Shown here in pieces: positions 1-5,465 of a DNA stretch of 6,944 nt (position 1 is the first letter of the stretch; each line of letters starts with the position of its first letter). The translations under genes and the position numbers were made by a program. Origin of the DNA: Gammaproteobacteria bacterium RBG_16_37_9. GTDB lineage: Bacteria > Pseudomonadota > Gammaproteobacteria > UBA9339. The stretch lies in contig MGXJ01000018.1 of the NCBI GenBank assembly GCA_001801345.1, positions 1 to 6,944 of the forward strand, read 5' to 3'. A model generated the notes under the pieces. It was given only the letters and a program-made list of their open reading frames with translations. It ran no database searches and was not told the DNA's origin.

Positions 1-2289
1 AATCATCAATTCTAATGCGTCTATATTACCATTTTCTATTGCCCAATGTACTGGGGTGCTGCCACTGTTATCTTTTTCCAAAATCACTTCTGGTTGTTTT
101 TCAATCACTAATTTTAATACATCTACGTCGCCCCACGTTTCTGCTGCCCAATGCGCTAGGGTTTGACCACTGTTATCTTTTTCCAAAATCACTTCTGGGT
201 TTTTCTCAATCACCAATTTTAATAATTCTCCATAACCTAATCGTGCTGCTGACTGCGCTACTGTATATCCATCTTTGGTTTTCAAACCAATAACTGCTGG
301 TTCCATACTGGGGACTTTAGAAAGAAAATCTGCAGCTGATATTTCATTATTATTTAATAATTCTAGCAATGAAAGATACTCTCGCACTAATTTTTGAGTT
401 CCCTCATATTTTTCTTTATGTTCTGTGCCGCTAATTACTGTATCAATTATCTGTTTTACACGTTCATTAGGATGATTAATCAATAAATTTATCATATTAA
501 GAATATTTTGATTTTTTTCTAGGGGAATGTCTTTATTAGCTAGTTCATTACCTAACCACTTTCTAAAGGCCTCTGCAACTTCTTCGTCCTTATTCCCAAC
601 CTTACCTAATAACAAAAACTGGTTTTCTTTTCCCACAACCACTGCTTGATCTCTAGCATCACTATAACTAGTATAATCAATAAACCTTTCTTGACCTGCA
701 TAGCTTGCTTCACCAAAGGACGTCGAAATTCCAGATCCCCGCCCAACTATAACTTTTGGTATACTATCTTCTTGCGCCAACTTAAACGCTAAATAGTTAA
801 TCATCTCTCTTACTTTTTTTAATTCTTCTTCATTTCTTTTAACTTCAGACGATCTTTCTACTGAATCAAAAACTATAGCTCCTGTTTGGCTTCTCCATAC
901 CCATGTTTGTGCAAGCAACTCATCTTCTTGTTTTGGATGATCGACATCTCCCTTACAAATCATATAAAATCCACTATGAGGACTAGTAAGCCCATATATC
1001 GCACATGGCTCTCCGGCTTCTCCTGATAATGATTGGCAACACCCTGTTAGTTTGCCTAAAACAGCTGCTTTGGCGGCAAAGTCTGCATCTGTAACTACCG
1101 GAATTTTCTTTAAATAATATCCTGGATAACCCATATCTCTTCCATCTATGGTTATATCTGGTATTTCTTCTCCGGCATGCGCTCTGTCTAATCCAATAAA
1201 TTTATCGTAGTCTTGGCGAGTTAAACCATTTGCGAGGAAATATTTAAATCTGAGATCTGTGGTTTGGAGTAGTTTTTCTCGTAAAGATAATAAAATGAGC
1301 ATTTCCATCTTATTAGTTAGTCCAGCGCCAGCATAAGCATCTGCTATTTTTATCCTTAATGCTGCCATTTCTGTTTTTAACGCTTCAAATCTTTCTTTTT
1401 TGTAATCGGGATCCTGTTTTTCCACCCTTTCATTTCTTATGCTTTTATATTCCTTCCACCCCTTGCTGTATTCATCCGTATGCTCTTTTAATTTCTTTTG
1501 GTCTGGTCTCTGACCAGCCATTCCTTTAGCCAGCCTCTCGATATCTGATGCTTGGGTTAATAAGTTGCGAAACTCTTTATCCTGCAAATTATTTCGTGAT
1601 AATGCTTGCCATGTATCTAAAGTGTAATCTCCTTCTGGAATAACAAATAAACATGCATCGTGCATCGAAGCAGGTGTTTCTTTGTTCATTAAATATCTAA
1701 TTGCTGCCTTCCTATTTCCCAACATAATCGCAAGCTTTTTGGCATGTTCTTCGGGTATGCCGTTTGTTTCAGTTGCATAGGCAAGGCGGGCATAGGGTAA
1801 TAATGCGATATATGCTTGTTTTATTTGTTTTTTTTGCTTTGCGTCAGCATTATTTAATTTCTCTATCCAAGTCAGGTCAAGATCAGCTGGCATTTCATGA
1901 TCTTTTTTAGATGCTTCTTCTTTGATATGAGTAATTATTAAATCTATATCTCCTGCATTTTCAGGAAAAGCTTTTTTTAACTCTTCAATTTGTTGTTTTG
2001 TAGCTTCAGGAATTTCAATTGTTTCTGCAGATATTATTGGACTTTCTCGGTGTCTTGTTGATCTTTCTATTGGGGATTTCGATTCAGAAGATTCGCTTTC
2101 AGAATCAGAAGTCGCTGGGGATATGCTTGAATCAGCAGCGGCGGCTGCTGCTCCAGAACGCATTCCTTTTGGCGCCTCTTTGGTCCAGCCCGGACTATGT
2201 TTACTAAAGCCACCTCCAGTTTTTTGTCTTTCAGCAAAAATAGCTCTTTCTATTTCAGCAACCTTTTGTAATAATTCTTTAATATTCAC
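1..2289 (-). CDS. Ankyrin-repeat protein with Cys-Cys-Gln domain, possible secreted effector (3' end outside window)
   Basis: The frame is open for 763 codons from a GTG at 2289 to the window edge with no stop, so the C-terminus is missing. GTG was chosen because GGAGGAGT lies just upstream at the right distance; no in-frame ATG precedes it. Visible parts: residues 1-45 basic/helical; 46-52 a run of Ala; 53-85 Ser/Glu/Asp-rich and probably disordered; 95-350 largely helical and charged, with likely coiled coil around 260-315; 360-400 with DRAHAGEE and GYPGYYLKKIP; 405-560 a mixed alpha/beta domain with CCQ at 417-419, Cys429, SGFYMI 439-444, LLAQTWVWRS 458-467, VFDSVE 473-478, VGRGSG 515-520 and YSDARDQ 542-548; then helices; from about 670 ankyrin repeats with T-x4-A-A/W-A and G-x-x-x-L patterns. 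There is no signal peptide or membrane segment. I infer a host-directed effector of an intracellular bacterium, with ankyrins binding a partner and the central domain possibly enzymatic (GNAT-like is only a resemblance). Coding is sure, function is not. Confidence 0.9.
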   Translation of the reverse strand, partial: MNIKELLQKVAEIERAIFAERQKTGGGFSKHSPGWTKEAPKGMRSGAAAAAADSSISPATSDSESESSESKSPIERSTRHRESPIISAETIEIPEATKQQIEELKKAFPENAGDIDLIITHIKEEASKKDHEMPADLDLTWIEKLNNADAKQKKQIKQAYIALLPYARLAYATETNGIPEEHAKKLAIMLGNRKAAIRYLMNKETPASMHDACLFVIPEGDYTLDTWQALSRNNLQDKEFRNLLTQASDIERLAKGMAGQRPDQKKLKEHTDEYSKGWKEYKSIRNERVEKQDPDYKKERFEALKTEMAALRIKIADAYAGAGLTNKMEMLILLSLREKLLQTTDLRFKYFLANGLTRQDYDKFIGLDRAHAGEEIPDITIDGRDMGYPGYYLKKIPVVTDADFAAKAAVLGKLTGCCQSLSGEAGEPCAIYGLTSPHSGFYMICKGDVDHPKQEDELLAQTWVWRSQTGAIVFDSVERSSEVKRNEEELKKVREMINYLAFKLAQEDSIPKVIVGRGSGISTSFGEASYAGQERFIDYTSYSDARDQAVVVGKENQFLLLGKVGNKDEEVAEAFRKWLGNELANKDIPLEKNQNILNMINLLINHPNERVKQIIDTVISGTEHKEKYEGTQKLVREYLSLLELLNNNEISAADFLSKVPSMEPAVIGLKTKDGYTVAQSAARLGYGELLKLVIEKNPEVILEKDNSGQTLAHWAAETWGDVDVLKLVIEKQPEVILEKDNSGSTPVHWAIENGNIDALELMI
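62..198 (-). repeat. Near-identical ankyrin repeat units, period 105 bp
   Basis: Bases 62-93 and 167-198 are identical over 32 positions at an offset of 105 bp, and similarity continues beyond that (aatcac-aattttaata on the plus strand in both). In the protein each unit is 35 residues and contains PEVILEKDNSG followed by an ankyrin helix pair (T-x-x-H-W-A). The canonical ankyrin unit is 33 residues. A more diverged unit (KTKDGYTVAQSAARLGYGEL) precedes them at about 222-279, and the last visible unit is cut by the window edge. Near-identity at DNA level implies recent duplication or gene conversion. Confidence 0.85.
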
Positions 2290-2388
2290 GATAACTCCTC
2301 CGTTTGTTTTGTCGTCCTGTTCTACTTGGGTAGTTTTTGCTTCACCAACCAAATCATCATCACTCTCGGGCAAACCAAAAGAAAAACT
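2290..2388 (-). other. Coding-like in-frame leader ahead of the ankyrin gene
   Basis: The 33 codons upstream of the GTG contain no stop in the same frame and read as an acidic hydrophilic peptide (SFSFGLPESDDDLVGEAK, then TTQVEQDDKTNGGVI). An in-frame TAA lies at 2391-2389. No ATG or GTG lies in this stretch, only TTG codons at 2373 and 2352 without a clear ribosome-binding site. It may be an untranslated leader that keeps the trace of a longer N-terminus, or a real N-terminus reached through a frameshift in the A5 tract (plus strand 2382-2386). Confidence 0.4.
2294..2301 (-). promoter_or_regulatory. Strong Shine-Dalgarno deciding the GTG start
   Basis: On the minus strand GGAGGAGT precedes GTG at 2289; the GGAGG core ends 7 bases before the start codon. 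This is the strongest ribosome-binding site in the window and supports GTG against the in-frame TTG codons further upstream at 2352 and 2373. Confidence 0.8.
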
Positions 2389-2418
2389 TTATTCTTATAT
2401 TTGAAATTCACTTTAATA

Positions 2419-2446
2419 ATTATATTTCAATCTGTAATAAGCTCAA
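2419..2446 (-). promoter_or_regulatory. Sigma70-type promoter for the ankyrin gene
   Basis: On the minus strand TTGAGC (2446-2441) is followed by a 16-base spacer and a perfect TATAAT (2424-2419). The start of transcription would be near 2412, giving a leader of about 120 bases before the GTG at 2289. It lies between the stop of the small upstream gene and the ankyrin gene, so the latter is probably transcribed on its own. AT-rich DNA makes chance TATAAT matches common. Confidence 0.5.
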
Positions 2447-2505
2447 AAACAACTATATAACTTCCCCTCTTTTTTAATAAAGGATGTAATATTTTGGAAA
2501 GTTAA

Positions 2506-2808
2506 TCATGGGCCACTAAGCGACTGCCCCTCTTGTTTGGGCAACTCTTTAAGAGTTATTTTTTCAAAGGCTTTCTTTAATTCCGAGCCTGGTGTATTTA
2601 TCTTATTAAAATATTCTTTTGCTTCACTGTCGTTTTTAGTGGTATTTTGCAATGTTTGTAGGTCTATTATTTTGTCATGGGCTAGGCCCCTATACTGCTC
2701 TAAAATACTTTCTTCTTCATCTCCTCCTTTTGTAAGACCCTTGATCTTCTCACTGATTCCAATAATTTCAGATACTAATTTTTCAGCTTCTTGTTTATGT
2801 TCTGACAT
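2506..2808 (-). CDS. Small acidic helical hypothetical protein, 100 aa
   Basis: I do not recognise this protein. It starts at an ATG preceded by AGGGAG (2814-2819) with 5 bases between, and an extended -10 promoter lies 30-odd bases further upstream, all of which support a real gene. The sequence is hydrophilic and rich in Glu and Lys, with two or three predicted helices: residues 1-26 (amphipathic, LVSEIIGISEKIKGL), about 31-55, and 60-87. A glycine pair at 28-29 breaks the first helix and PG at 73-74 the last. There is no Cys, no signal peptide and no membrane segment. It ends in a flexible tail, QSLSGP. It lies 216 bases ahead of the ankyrin gene on the same strand. A chaperone or partner of that protein is one possibility, but nothing in the sequence proves it. 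Confidence 0.7.
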   Translation of the reverse strand: MSEHKQEAEKLVSEIIGISEKIKGLTKGGDEEESILEQYRGLAHDKIIDLQTLQNTTKNDSEAKEYFNKINTPGSELKKAFEKITLKELPKQEGQSLSGP

Positions 2809-2844
2809 ATAATCTCCCTATTTTTATAAAATCATTGGCAAGTC

Positions 2845-2853
2845 ATTATATCA
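2845..2853 (-). promoter_or_regulatory. Extended -10 promoter of the small acidic gene
   Basis: The minus strand reads TGATATAAT, a perfect TATAAT with the TG of an extended -10 element. No good -35 hexamer lies at 16-18 bases, as expected for this promoter class. The transcript would begin near 2838, leaving a leader of about 30 bases with the ribosome-binding site AGGGAG at 2814-2819. Confidence 0.55.
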
Positions 2854-3020
2854 AACATTTTATAAAACAACTAATGCACTAAAGGCGCACGCAATCTTTA
2901 ATCCCACAACATTTGTAGCGGAACTGCAAAATAATTTTTACCAAAAGAGATTACTTTTTCTCCAAAACAAATAATTATTCCACACATATCAATTTTTAAC
3001 TAAATGCTACAGTTGAATGA

Positions 3021-3072
3021 TAGGGCTAATTATATTTTAATTATATACAGCCCTAACAAATACGATAGGGCT
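3021..3072. repeat. Three alternating copies of a 7-bp motif able to form two exclusive hairpins
   Basis: TAGGGCT occurs at 3021-3027 and 3066-3072 and its complement AGCCCTA at 3049-3055. The middle copy can pair with either outer copy: with 3066-3072 across a 10-base loop, or with 3021-3027 across a 21-base AT-rich loop. This layout resembles an attenuator-like switch, but no gene begins close by on either strand. Confidence 0.6.
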
Positions 3073-3130
3073 GAATAAAAATCTTGCTTGGCAGTCCTAA
3101 ATATCAGAGCTTCTGCATAGCAGTTTATTT

Positions 3131-3160
3131 CTAAAATCACCACTTGATGGTGATTTTTAG
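3131..3160 (-). terminator. Hairpin downstream of tsaC, possible terminator
   Basis: AAAATCACCA (3133-3142) pairs perfectly with TGGTGATTTT (3148-3157) across a 5-base loop, and two further pairs (3131-3132 with 3159-3160) follow if one T is bulged. It begins 77 bases after the tsaC stop. The T run is short on the minus strand (four T within the stem's end), so as a terminator it is weak; on the plus strand the stem ends in five T. Confidence 0.4.
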
Positions 3161-3171
3161 GCCAGATGGTG

Positions 3172-3192
3172 GCGTTTTTTAGAAAAAAGCGC
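3172..3192. repeat. A/T hairpin with GC clamp just after tsaC
   Basis: GCG followed by six T (3172-3180), a two-base centre AG, then six A followed by GCGC: a near-perfect palindrome about 45 bases past the tsaC stop. The adjacent GATGGTG-T5/6-AG pattern occurs twice (3146-3160 and 3165-3182), which suggests a degenerate tandem repeat. Confidence 0.5.
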
Positions 3193-3236
3193 TGAACATT
3201 CGCTCCTTTGAACACAGGGTCCCGCCATTTTTAGGA

Positions 3237-3785
3237 TTATCCACGAACAATCTTTCCGGTTATAATATCACAAATTTTTGTCGGTTTTTTAAGCCCGCCG
3301 ACGCGTCCTTGTAATATAAAATCAACTTTAGATATAAGCCGCTGTTCCATTTGATTTAGGCGTGTTATTGGCGGTTGCTTGGTTAAATTAGCGCTAGTAG
3401 AAACTATTGGTCCGCCAAATTTTTGGCAAATCTTTTTGGCTATTGGATGTGAAGTTACGCGAATAGCGATTGAATTAAATTTTCCCGTAATCCAACTCGG
3501 GGCTTTTTTAGTCGCAGGGAAAACCCACGTAATTGGATGTTGATTATTGAATTTGATTACAGGATATTTTTTTAAATCTAAGTTGATTAAATTTTCTACT
3601 TGCTTCCAACTTGATGCGATCAAAATTAATCCTTTGTTTATGTGCCGTTGTTTGATTTTTAATAATCTGAGCACCGCCGTTTCGTTAAATGGATCGCAGC
3701 CTAGGCCATAAACTCCTTCTGTAGGGTAGGCGGTAATTCCACCTTCGTGGAGAGTTTTAGTAATGTGGTTGATTTTGTTTTTCAT
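3237..3785 (-). CDS. tsaC: Threonylcarbamoyl-AMP synthase TsaC (YrdC family)
   Basis: This cytoplasmic enzyme makes L-threonylcarbamoyladenylate from threonine, bicarbonate and ATP; TsaB, TsaD and TsaE then transfer the group to A37 of ANN-decoding tRNAs (t6A). The 182-residue length matches the short bacterial TsaC (about 185-190), lacking the extra C-terminal domain of Sua5. Motifs in order: PTEGVYGLGCD at 21-31, the KQR at 45-47 with the following NKG (substrate-binding basic motif), HPITWVFPA 83-91, IAIRV 106-110 and STSAN 129-133. The ATG at 3785 has AGGAG at 3799-3803, a rather long spacing of 13 bases, and that site sits at the very edge of the upstream repeat cluster. It lies 264 bases after mnmE on the same strand, separated by palindromes, so co-transcription is uncertain. 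Essential in many bacteria and intact here. Confidence 0.95.
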   Translation of the reverse strand: MKNKINHITKTLHEGGITAYPTEGVYGLGCDPFNETAVLRLLKIKQRHINKGLILIASSWKQVENLINLDLKKYPVIKFNNQHPITWVFPATKKAPSWITGKFNSIAIRVTSHPIAKKICQKFGGPIVSTSANLTKQPPITRLNQMEQRLISKVDFILQGRVGGLKKPTKICDIITGKIVRG

Positions 3786-3798
3786 ATGGTTTTAATTT

Positions 3799-3803
3799 CT
3801 CCT
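3799..3803 (-). promoter_or_regulatory. Distant ribosome-binding site of tsaC beside the repeat
   Basis: AGGAG on the minus strand lies 13 bases from the ATG, longer than the usual 5-9, and only one base from the end of the 39-bp inverted repeat (3805). No better site lies nearer the ATG. Confidence 0.45.
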
Positions 3804-3804
3804 G

Positions 3805-3933
3805 TGTCATCCTCGGACAAGCAAAGCGCAGTTCCGAGGATCTCAACATATTATGCTAGATCCTCGTGTCAAGCACGAGGATGACAGCAGGGGAAGATCC
3901 TCGGAACTGCGCTTTGCTTGTCCGAGGATGACA
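3805..3933. repeat. REP-like cluster: perfect 39-bp inverted pair around a third unit
   Basis: Bases 3805-3843 and 3895-3933 are exact reverse complements (39 of 39), separated by 51 bases. The spacer holds another member of the family at 3858-3886 with a 9-bp stem (3860-3868/3874-3882) and a 5-base TCAAG loop. All units share the ends AGATCCTCG and CGAGGATGACA and differ in the middle, the pattern of a dispersed palindromic repeat family. It is much richer in G+C than the flanking genes. The short open frames across it are repeat-derived. Confidence 0.9.
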
Positions 3934-3968
3934 GTTTATCTGCGCTTCGCTTGTCCGAGAGCCTGCAT

Positions 3969-3990
3969 TCCTCGGGTCTTTGCCCGAGGA
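3969..3990. repeat. Further palindromic unit of the REP-like cluster
   Basis: TCCTCGGG (3969-3976) pairs with CCCGAGGA (3983-3990) across a 6-base loop. It shares the TCCTCG/CGAGGA core with the units at 3805-3933. Between them, 3940-3960 carries a degenerate copy of the GCGCTTTGCTTGTCCGAG stretch, so the cluster has grown and decayed in place. Confidence 0.75.
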
Positions 3991-4009
3991 CGCTTGACAC
4001 GAATGATGT

Positions 4010-4049
4010 CGCATTTATCACCCCTCGCAAGCTCGGGATGATAAATGCG
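4010..4049 (-). terminator. Long hairpin touching the mnmE stop codon
   Basis: CGCATTTATCA (4010-4020) is an exact inverted match to TGATAAATGCG (4039-4049), an 11-bp stem that begins on the very base after the mnmE TGA (4052-4050). The loop carries CATCCCGAG-like repeat sequence with three more possible G-C pairs. No T run follows on the minus strand, so classical intrinsic termination is doubtful; mRNA 3'-end protection, as for REP elements, is equally plausible. Confidence 0.5.
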
Positions 4050-5411
4050 TCACTTTCCCACACAAAACTCAGAAAAAATTTTATTTAATATATCATCAAC
4101 CAAAACTTCTCCAGTAATTTCCCCTAGCGCCTGTTGTGCGTGTTTTAATTCTTCAGCAATTAGCTCAACTTTGTTTGAGTCTAATAAATTATTCTGGATG
4201 TTTTGTAAATAATTTTCCGCGCGCTCTAACGCATCTAAATGCCGTCTTCTAGCACTAAAACCCTCTTCTGTAGCTTGAAACCCCGCCTTGGATTTTAGAT
4301 GTTGCATTAATAAATCCAAACCCGTCCCAGTTTTTGTTGAAAGATAAATACAATCAACATTATTTGCTTTTATAAGCTTTGTTGCTTCGCCCGTCAAATC
4401 AATCTTGTTATATAAAACCGTAAGACTACTGTGTGGAGAAAGCTCTTTTAAAAAATCACCAGTTAATTTATTAGGATCACTCTCTTCATTAATAGAAGAA
4501 TCGACAACTAATAAAACATGATCTGCTTTTTTAATTTCTTCCCAAGCACGACGAATTCCCTCTTCTTCAATCAAATCTGGTTGATCATGTAACCCTGCTG
4601 TATCAAGCACATGCGCCGGCAACCCATCAATTTGGATCCAACTACGCAAAACATCGCGCGTTGTTCCAGGAATATCAGTAACTATTGCTGCGTCCTGACC
4701 GCTTAAGCAATTAAACAGACTAGATTTCCCAGTATTAGGACTTCCGGTTATAACTATAGTTACTCCATCACGTAAAATTACTCCTCGCTTAGCGGTATTT
4801 TTAAGCTGCTTAATTTGGAGCAAAATATTATTTATATTGTTAATAAAATTTTGATTTGTGCCTTTTTTAATTTCTGCTTCTTCAACAAAATCAATTGTAG
4901 CCTCAATCTGTGCGCGCAACTCAATTAATAGAGATGCCAATTTATTAACTTGTTTGGAAAATTCTCCTTGCAAAGAACGCATCGCGTTTTGTGCAGCTTT
5001 TTCTGTAGCGGCATTAATTAAATCTGCTATTGCTTCAGTCTGGATTAAATCAAGCTTATGATTTAAAAACGCTCTTTCAGTAAATTCTCCTGGGTTTGCA
5101 AGGCGCGCGCCCAACTCTAAAACGCGCCGCAACAAAAGATCCATTATTACTTGACCGCCATGCCCATGCAGTTCAAGAACGTCTTCTCCAGTAAATGATT
5201 GTGGCGCAGAAAAATAAATTGCAAGACCCTGATCAATAATTTTTTTATCTTTGGAAAAGAAATTACAGAAATTAGCGCTGCGAACATCGATAGTTTTATC
5301 TAGAATTTTTCTTGAGATTTGTGCGGTTAAAGGTCCGGATACACGAATAATTCCAACGCCGCCCCTGCCTGTCGGCGTTGCTTGGGCGGCTATGGTGTCG
5401 GTGGTTTTCAT
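4050..5411 (-). CDS. mnmE: tRNA uridine-5-carboxymethylaminomethyl GTPase MnmE
   Basis: MnmE works with MnmG to add (carboxymethyl)aminomethyl groups at C5 of the wobble uridine U34, using methylene-tetrahydrofolate, FAD and GTP hydrolysis. From ATG 5411 the protein has 453 residues, against 454 in E. coli, and lines up with it residue for residue from D5-T6-I7. Domains: N-terminal folate-binding domain about 1-118 (ATPTGRGGVGIIRVSG at 11-26), helical domain about 119-210 and 380-453, and G domain 215-375. Motifs: P-loop GSPNTGKS 223-230 with the K+-ligand Asn226, IPGTTRD 247-253, DTAG 270-273, catalytic Glu282, NKID 335-338, and the C-terminal FCVGK with Cys450. An in-frame ATG at 5429 adds six residues, but it is formed by the repeat tail GAGGATGACA and has no parallel in the family. 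Neither start has a well-placed ribosome-binding site. yidC lies upstream, as in other gammaproteobacteria, but 325 bases away. Confidence 0.96.
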   Translation of the reverse strand: MKTTDTIAAQATPTGRGGVGIIRVSGPLTAQISRKILDKTIDVRSANFCNFFSKDKKIIDQGLAIYFSAPQSFTGEDVLELHGHGGQVIMDLLLRRVLELGARLANPGEFTERAFLNHKLDLIQTEAIADLINAATEKAAQNAMRSLQGEFSKQVNKLASLLIELRAQIEATIDFVEEAEIKKGTNQNFINNINNILLQIKQLKNTAKRGVILRDGVTIVITGSPNTGKSSLFNCLSGQDAAIVTDIPGTTRDVLRSWIQIDGLPAHVLDTAGLHDQPDLIEEEGIRRAWEEIKKADHVLLVVDSSINEESDPNKLTGDFLKELSPHSSLTVLYNKIDLTGEATKLIKANNVDCIYLSTKTGTGLDLLMQHLKSKAGFQATEEGFSARRRHLDALERAENYLQNIQNNLLDSNKVELIAEELKHAQQALGEITGEVLVDDILNKIFSEFCVGK

Positions 5412-5423
5412 GTGGATACCGTA

Positions 5424-5433
5424 TGTCATCCTC
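5424..5433. repeat. REP-like repeat tail overlapping the mnmE 5' end
   Basis: TGTCATCCTC here is the same end sequence found in the repeat units at 3805-3814 and, inverted, at 3877-3886 and 3924-3933. It sits 13 bases before the chosen mnmE start and supplies the alternative ATG at 5429. Confidence 0.6.
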
Positions 5434-5465
5434 TAGACGAGCATTGTTGTGAGATAAAAGAAGGT

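Larger units (their letters stand above)
2820..3236. other. Non-coding gap with hairpins between tsaC and the small acidic gene
   Basis: No convincing gene lies in these 417 bases. Short open frames exist (61 codons on minus at 3030-3215), but no ribosome-binding site is seen and they cross several hairpins. From the tsaC side it holds: an A/T hairpin at 3172-3192, a hairpin at 3131-3160, three copies of TAGGGCT/AGCCCTA between 3021 and 3072, and then about 150 bases of plain AT-rich DNA before the promoter at 2845-2853. No tRNA or known riboswitch was recognised. Confidence 0.6.

Noticed and set aside
15..293. 92-codon plus-strand frame with repeated LLPNxLG-xxHCYLFPKSLL
   Set aside because: It is the antisense shadow of the ankyrin repeats; the internal repetition comes from the real gene on the minus strand.
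2322..2411. Leaderless small gene starting at GTG 2411
   Set aside because: Only 29 codons, no ribosome-binding site, implausible composition (VMMIWLVKQK); better read as a broken or shifted start of the ankyrin gene.
3030..3215. 61-codon minus-strand frame after tsaC
   Set aside because: It crosses three hairpins, has no clear ribosome-binding site and its composition does not look like a real protein.
3805..3990. CRISPR array
   Set aside because: The units are palindromes in mixed orientation and irregular spacing, with no uniform spacers and no cas genes.
3853..4063. Open frames of 62-64 codons on both strands over the palindrome cluster (e.g. LDPRVKHEDD)
   Set aside because: They are translations of the REP-like repeats; no ribosome-binding site and no independent coding signal.
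5251..5436. Plus-strand frames inside mnmE (also 4858-5061) and inside yidC (5723-5980, 6604-6807)
   Set aside because: Antisense shadows of strongly conserved genes.
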